Below are positions 6,948 through 9,765 of a DNA stretch of 9,765 nt, piece after piece. The stretch lies in contig JAGXIA010000052.1 of the NCBI GenBank assembly GCA_024635885.1, forward strand, positions 1 through 9,765. The letters are read 5' to 3'. A model generated the notes under the pieces. It ran no database searches. It saw only the letters and a program-made list of their open reading frames with translations, and had not been told where the DNA came from. The number at the start of each line of letters is the position of its first letter. Position 1 is the first letter of the stretch. The stretch comes from Helicobacteraceae bacterium. GTDB taxonomy: Bacteria > Campylobacterota > Campylobacteria > Campylobacterales > Sulfurimonadaceae. Both the position numbers and the translations under genes were made by a program.

Positions 6948-8378
6948 TTGCAACTTTCAGAGATGCTAAAACAACTTCCTCTTTACACACAAGAGATGAA
7001 TATTTTATATGTTGAAGATGAACAAAGTATTAGAGAAATAACTCAAAAACTTCTTTTAAGCATCTTTCCATCAGTTGTAACAGCAGAAGATGGTAAAGAG
7101 GGTTTAGAACTCTTTAAAAATACTAAATTTGACATAGTGATAAGTGATATATTGATGCCAAAAATGAATGGTATTACCATGGTGAAAAAGATCAAGGAAA
7201 TAAATAATCATCAATCAATCATTATAACATCAGCTTGTGATGATAGCAGTTATCTGCTTGAACTGATTAATTTAGGTATATCTAATTTTATTCTTAAACC
7301 TATGCAGTCTCAGCAGATTCTTCAAACTCTATGGAATAAAGTCATGAGTATATACAATGAGAAAAGAGTTCGGGAGATGAATCAAAGTCTAGAGAATGAA
7401 CTTGTTCATAAATCAACGCTGCTAGAGCAGTATAAAGAAGTAGTAGATATCTCAACTATTGTTTCAAAAACTGATATACATGGAAGAATAACTTATGTAA
7501 ATGAGAAATTTTGCAATATAAGTGGATTTAAGAGTAGTGAACTTATTGGTAAAAAACACAATATTATTAGACATCCTGACTTACCTAAAGAATTTTTTTC
7601 AAACCTATGGGAAACAATTTTGGCTAAAAAAATATGGAATGGAGTAGTAAAAAATAAGAAAAAAAATGGAGACTACTATATTACTGACTCAACCATAAAA
7701 CCTATTTTGGATAAGCATGGCGAAATAATAGAGTTTATGAGTATTCGCCACGATGTTACAGAACTCTTTGATCTCAATGAAGAGATATCACGAACACAGC
7801 ATGAGATGCTTTATCTCTTGGGTGAAGTTGGTGAGACACGCTCAGAAGAGACTGGTAATCATGTTCGCCGCGTCGCAGAGTATTCAAAACTTTTAGGTGA
7901 GCTTTATGGTCTAGATAAAGATGAGATTTCCAATCTTTACACCGCTTCTCCAATGCATGATATTGGTAAGATAGGTATATCTGATGCAATCTTGCTTAAA
8001 CCGGGAAAATTGGATGATGCAGAGTATGAGATTATGAAGCAACACGCAAAAATCGGTTTTGACATGTTTAAAAATTCAGAGCGCCCTATTTTAAAAGCTG
8101 CTGCTATTATCGCATATGAGCATCATGAAAAATGGGATGGTACAGGTTACCCTCGTTCACTGGCTAAAGATGAGATTCATATCTATGGAAGGATCACTGC
8201 TCTCACTGATGTTTTTGATGCACTGAGTTGTGAGCGTGTATATAAAAAGCCATGGCCAATGGAACAGATTTTAGAACTCTTAAAGGAAGAGAGAGGAAAA
8301 CATTTTGATCCTACTCTTGTTGATCTGTTTTTCCAAAACATTGAAAAGTTCAAAGAGATTGGCAAAAATCTAAGATAA
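6948..8378 (+). CDS. Response regulator REC-PAS-HD-GYP, predicted c-di-GMP phosphodiesterase
   Basis: A 476-aa protein is read from TTG 6948, set by AAGGGAG six bases upstream. REC domain (about 15-135): acidic pair in YVEDE, phospho-acceptor D67 in ISDILMPKMNG, switch T94 in IITSA and K117 in ILKP. A coiled linker follows. The PAS domain (about 165-275) carries IIRHPDLPK and KNKKKNGDYY, the Aer-type flavin-pocket signature. HD-GYP domain (about 290-470): H305 in GNHVRR, HD at 337-338 in PMHDIGKIGI, HH in YEHHEKWDGTGYP with GYP at 400-402, and ALTDVFDAL. The metal ligands and the GYP triad are present, so it should hydrolyse c-di-GMP to pGpG/GMP. Phosphorylation by the upstream kinase probably controls it, lowering c-di-GMP and favouring motility over attachment; that direction is inferred from the family. 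The gene ends 17 bp before the convergent small gene. Confidence 0.93.
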   Translation: MQLSEMLKQLPLYTQEMNILYVEDEQSIREITQKLLLSIFPSVVTAEDGKEGLELFKNTKFDIVISDILMPKMNGITMVKKIKEINNHQSIIITSACDDSSYLLELINLGISNFILKPMQSQQILQTLWNKVMSIYNEKRVREMNQSLENELVHKSTLLEQYKEVVDISTIVSKTDIHGRITYVNEKFCNISGFKSSELIGKKHNIIRHPDLPKEFFSNLWETILAKKIWNGVVKNKKKNGDYYITDSTIKPILDKHGEIIEFMSIRHDVTELFDLNEEISRTQHEMLYLLGEVGETRSEETGNHVRRVAEYSKLLGELYGLDKDEISNLYTASPMHDIGKIGISDAILLKPGKLDDAEYEIMKQHAKIGFDMFKNSERPILKAAAIIAYEHHEKWDGTGYPRSLAKDEIHIYGRITALTDVFDALSCERVYKKPWPMEQILELLKEERGKHFDPTLVDLFFQNIEKFKEIGKNLR

Positions 8379-8384
8379 TAACTC

Positions 8385-8420
8385 TATAGAAGAGATTAAT
8401 TCCATATAATCTCTTCTATA
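8385..8420. terminator. Candidate bidirectional terminator hairpin
   Basis: TATAGAAGAGATTA (8385-8398) and its perfect reverse complement (8407-8420) form a 14-bp stem with an 8-nt loop. It lies just after the HD-GYP stop and covers the last codons of the convergent 51-aa gene. The stem is AT-rich and no long T-run follows on either strand, so terminator activity is plausible but not certain. Confidence 0.55.
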
Positions 8421-8551
8421 CATTCGGCTGCCATTGCAAGACATTCATACTGCTCATTAAACCCAAGGTGTTCCATGTCGCACTCATCAAAGTGATGAAT
8501 ATAGTGGTTAAAACTGTTATCTTCAAACTCAATCATTTCACTTTCATACAT
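8396..8551 (-). CDS. Small acidic Cys/His-containing protein, unknown function
   Basis: A 51-aa open frame runs from ATG 8551 to TAA 8396-8398. Its ribosome binding site AAAGGA is six bases upstream, the same type used by the other minus-strand genes here. The product has 14 Asp/Glu, no Lys or Arg, three Cys (24, 37, 44) and four His (16, 19, 20, 28), with a helical-looking C-terminal half (LAMAAECIEEIIWN). There is no signal peptide or membrane helix. I do not recognise the family. The composition could suit metal binding or a small regulator, but that is a guess. It is convergent with the HD-GYP gene and divergent from the MoxR gene, so it has its own promoter in 8552-8766. Confidence 0.7.
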   Translation of the reverse strand: MYESEMIEFEDNSFNHYIHHFDECDMEHLGFNEQYECLAMAAECIEEIIWN

Positions 8552-8589
8552 AATATATCCTTTATTGGCTTTCGCCTGATTTACTTTTA

Positions 8590-8595
8590 ATATTA
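8590..8595 (-). promoter_or_regulatory. Candidate extended -10 box for the 51-aa gene
   Basis: On the minus strand this reads TG-TAATAT, an extended -10-like element 38 bp before ATG 8551. No clear -35 is seen. The implied leader of about 30 nt contains the AAAGGA site. Confidence 0.3.
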
Positions 8596-8628
8596 CATAT
8601 ACTATTCTCGTGAAAAATCACAAATCTT

Positions 8629-8643
8629 TGCAATTTTCATACT
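8629..8643. repeat. 15-bp word shared with the other divergent promoter region
   Basis: TGCAATTTTCATACT here is identical to 4073-4087. Both copies lie in divergent intergenic regions and in the same orientation. At 4073 it forms one arm of a 10-bp inverted repeat. Here a shorter partner, AATTGCA (8725-8731), lies 81 bp downstream. It could be a shared regulator site. Confidence 0.4.
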
Positions 8644-8644
8644 T

Positions 8645-8721
8645 AATTGTCAAAAATACGACAATTTTGTCGTATTTTGGTAAATTTCTCCTATTTAGCT
8701 CTATTTTGTCTCTTGTCGTAT
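8645..8721. promoter_or_regulatory. Palindromic operator cluster upstream of the MoxR gene
   Basis: AAAATACGACAA (8653-8664) and TTGTCGTATTTT (8667-8678) form a perfect 12-bp-arm palindrome with a 2-bp centre. A further TTGTCGTAT copy occurs at 8713-8721, and shorter TTGTC copies at 8647-8651 and 8706-8710. AATTGTC (8645-8651) also pairs with GACAATT (8660-8666), giving an alternative hairpin. The last half-site abuts -10-like CATAAT (8722-8727). This looks like a multi-site operator for an unidentified regulator controlling the MoxR gene, the 51-aa gene or both. Confidence 0.55.
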
Positions 8722-8766
8722 CATAATTGCACTAGATGAGTCATATATATAATAGGAAATTATTGC

Positions 8767-9765
8767 ATGAACCCTCAAAGCGCCAAACGCTCACTTGCAC
8801 ATCTGTGTGAAAAAAAAGTACCTGTATTTTTATGGGGACCTCCAGGTATAGGTAAATCTTCTATAGTTGCTCAAATAGCCAAAGAACAAGGTATTGCTTG
8901 TATAGATTTACGTCTTTCTTTGCTTGACCCTACAGATTTAAGAGGTATTCCCTTTTTTAATCCTACTGAAAACACTGCTTTATGGGCGCCAGCATCTTTC
9001 TTACCTGATGGCAGCCAAGAAAAAGGCATATTATTTCTTGATGAACTTAACACTGCCGCTCCGATGGTTCAGGCTTCGGCATATCAACTCATTCTTGATA
9101 GAAAAATTGGTGAGTACACTCTGCCTGAGGGCTGGTCTATTGTAGCTGCGGGAAATCGTGAGAGTGACAGAGGCGTTGTATTTCGAATGGCAGCACCTCT
9201 GGCAAACCGTTTTGTCCATTTGGAGATGGAAGCAAATGTTGAAGATTGGCGTAACTGGGCTATAGGTGCAGATATTGACCCTTCCATAGTTGCTTTTATT
9301 TCTCATCGTCCTGATGCACTTTTTACCTTTGATACAAAAAATGACAGCCGCTCTTTTGCTACACCCCGTACCTGGTCCTACGTAAATGAGATAATCTCAT
9401 CATCTCCCGAAGAAGATTTGATTATGCCTATGGTAAGCGGCGCAATTGGAGAAGAACTTGCTGCATCATACCTTGGATTTCGCTCTGTTGCGGCTGATAT
9501 ACCGGACTTGGATTCTATTTTAGATGGAAGCTGTAATGATGTTCCAGAGGATGCATCAGCCTTACATATTTTATGTGCGTCATTAGCAATGCGTATAACT
9601 GATGCTACAGGCTCAAAAAAGCTTAACAACCTTGTAAAGTACACTCTGAATCTTCCCGGAGAGTTTGCTGTTATGATTATTCAAGACTTGAGAGAGCGTC
9701 ATATAGAACTTGATCATGTTGAGAGCTGGACTCTTTGGATGCGAAAATTTAACAACCTGCTGCAC
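8767..9765 (+). CDS. MoxR-family AAA+ ATPase, 3'-truncated by window edge
   Basis: An open frame of 333 codons runs from ATG 8767 to the right edge with no stop. AGGA (8754-8757) precedes the start by nine bases, and an in-frame TGA at 8737 rules out a longer N-terminus. Walker A is GPPGIGKS (24-31), Walker B ILFLDE (88-93), sensor 1 N130 in AAGNRE, and R148 in PLANRF is a likely arginine finger. The DLRGIP segment (57-62) and LW-x-P-x-FLP (72-80) are typical of MoxR/AAA_5 ATPases. Such ATPases act as chaperone-like remodellers, usually encoded next to a VWA-domain protein that binds the substrate or metal; that partner would be expected just beyond the edge. Unlike many MoxR proteins it follows an elaborate palindromic control region. 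Its specific target is unknown. Confidence 0.92.
   Translation, partial: MNPQSAKRSLAHLCEKKVPVFLWGPPGIGKSSIVAQIAKEQGIACIDLRLSLLDPTDLRGIPFFNPTENTALWAPASFLPDGSQEKGILFLDELNTAAPMVQASAYQLILDRKIGEYTLPEGWSIVAAGNRESDRGVVFRMAAPLANRFVHLEMEANVEDWRNWAIGADIDPSIVAFISHRPDALFTFDTKNDSRSFATPRTWSYVNEIISSSPEEDLIMPMVSGAIGEELAASYLGFRSVAADIPDLDSILDGSCNDVPEDASALHILCASLAMRITDATGSKKLNNLVKYTLNLPGEFAVMIIQDLRERHIELDHVESWTLWMRKFNNLLH

Noticed and set aside
8567..8576. GGC-GAAA-GCC mini-hairpin in the leader of the 51-aa gene
   Set aside because: A 3-bp stem with a GNRA loop is short enough to arise by chance, and no surrounding riboswitch-like structure is visible.
8748..8753. TATAAT as the -10 box of the MoxR gene
   Set aside because: Transcription would start near 8760, after the AGGA site at 8754-8757, leaving a nearly leaderless message; CATAAT at 8722-8727 fits better, though neither is proven.
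8871..9644. Several minus-strand open frames opposite the MoxR gene
   Set aside because: All mirror the strongly supported AAA+ frame, overlap one another and show no recognisable domain.

Overview
The window is AT-rich chromosomal DNA that reads like a free-living Campylobacterota (epsilonproteobacterium, Sulfurimonas/Arcobacter-type). I base this on a CetA/CetB-like split energy-taxis receptor, a histidine kinase with the AHQWRQPL H-box common in that phylum, AAAGGA-type ribosome binding sites and TTG starts. The genus is an inference from style; no rRNA or other marker gene is present. I see no tRNA, rRNA, CRISPR array, insertion sequence or phage gene.

Layout. (1) Positions 1-527, plus strand: the 3' part of a GNAT-like acetyltransferase, cut by the left edge and overlapping the convergent selO gene by 23 bp. 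(2) Positions 505-4042, minus strand: a tight four-gene operon, in transcription order an Aer/CetB-type PAS protein, a CetA-like membrane chemoreceptor with a C-terminal zinc-binding CZB domain, a 69-aa zinc-ribbon protein and SelO (protein AMPylase). The junctions are a 26-bp overlap, a 10-bp gap and a 4-bp ATGA overlap. (3) Positions 4043-4163: a divergent promoter region with a perfect 10-bp inverted repeat. (4) Positions 4164-4601, plus strand: a small ankyrin-repeat protein. (5) Positions 4691-8378, plus strand: a two-gene signalling operon, a membrane PAS-PAS histidine kinase followed one base later by a REC-PAS-HD-GYP response regulator (c-di-GMP phosphodiesterase). Both appear to start at TTG. 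(6) Positions 8396-8551, minus strand: a previously easy-to-miss 51-aa very acidic protein with a good ribosome binding site. Its 3' end lies in a 14-bp-arm hairpin facing the HD-GYP gene. (7) Positions 8552-8766: a 215-bp divergent control region rich in repeated TTGTC(GTAT) half-sites. (8) From 8767 to the right edge, plus strand: a MoxR-family AAA+ ATPase, cut by the edge.

How the genes may work together. Two output systems share one sensor type. The CetB-like protein and the HD-GYP regulator both carry a PAS domain with the Aer flavin-pocket residues (R-H-P-D, then K-N). One would feed CheA-dependent chemotaxis, the other c-di-GMP turnover. The first operon also encodes a CZB zinc domain, a zinc ribbon and SelO, a redox-linked enzyme, so it can be read as a redox/energy-sensing operon. 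That functional link is inference from gene order. The divergent regions at 4073-4114 and 8629-8732 share a 15-bp word, which may mark a common regulator.
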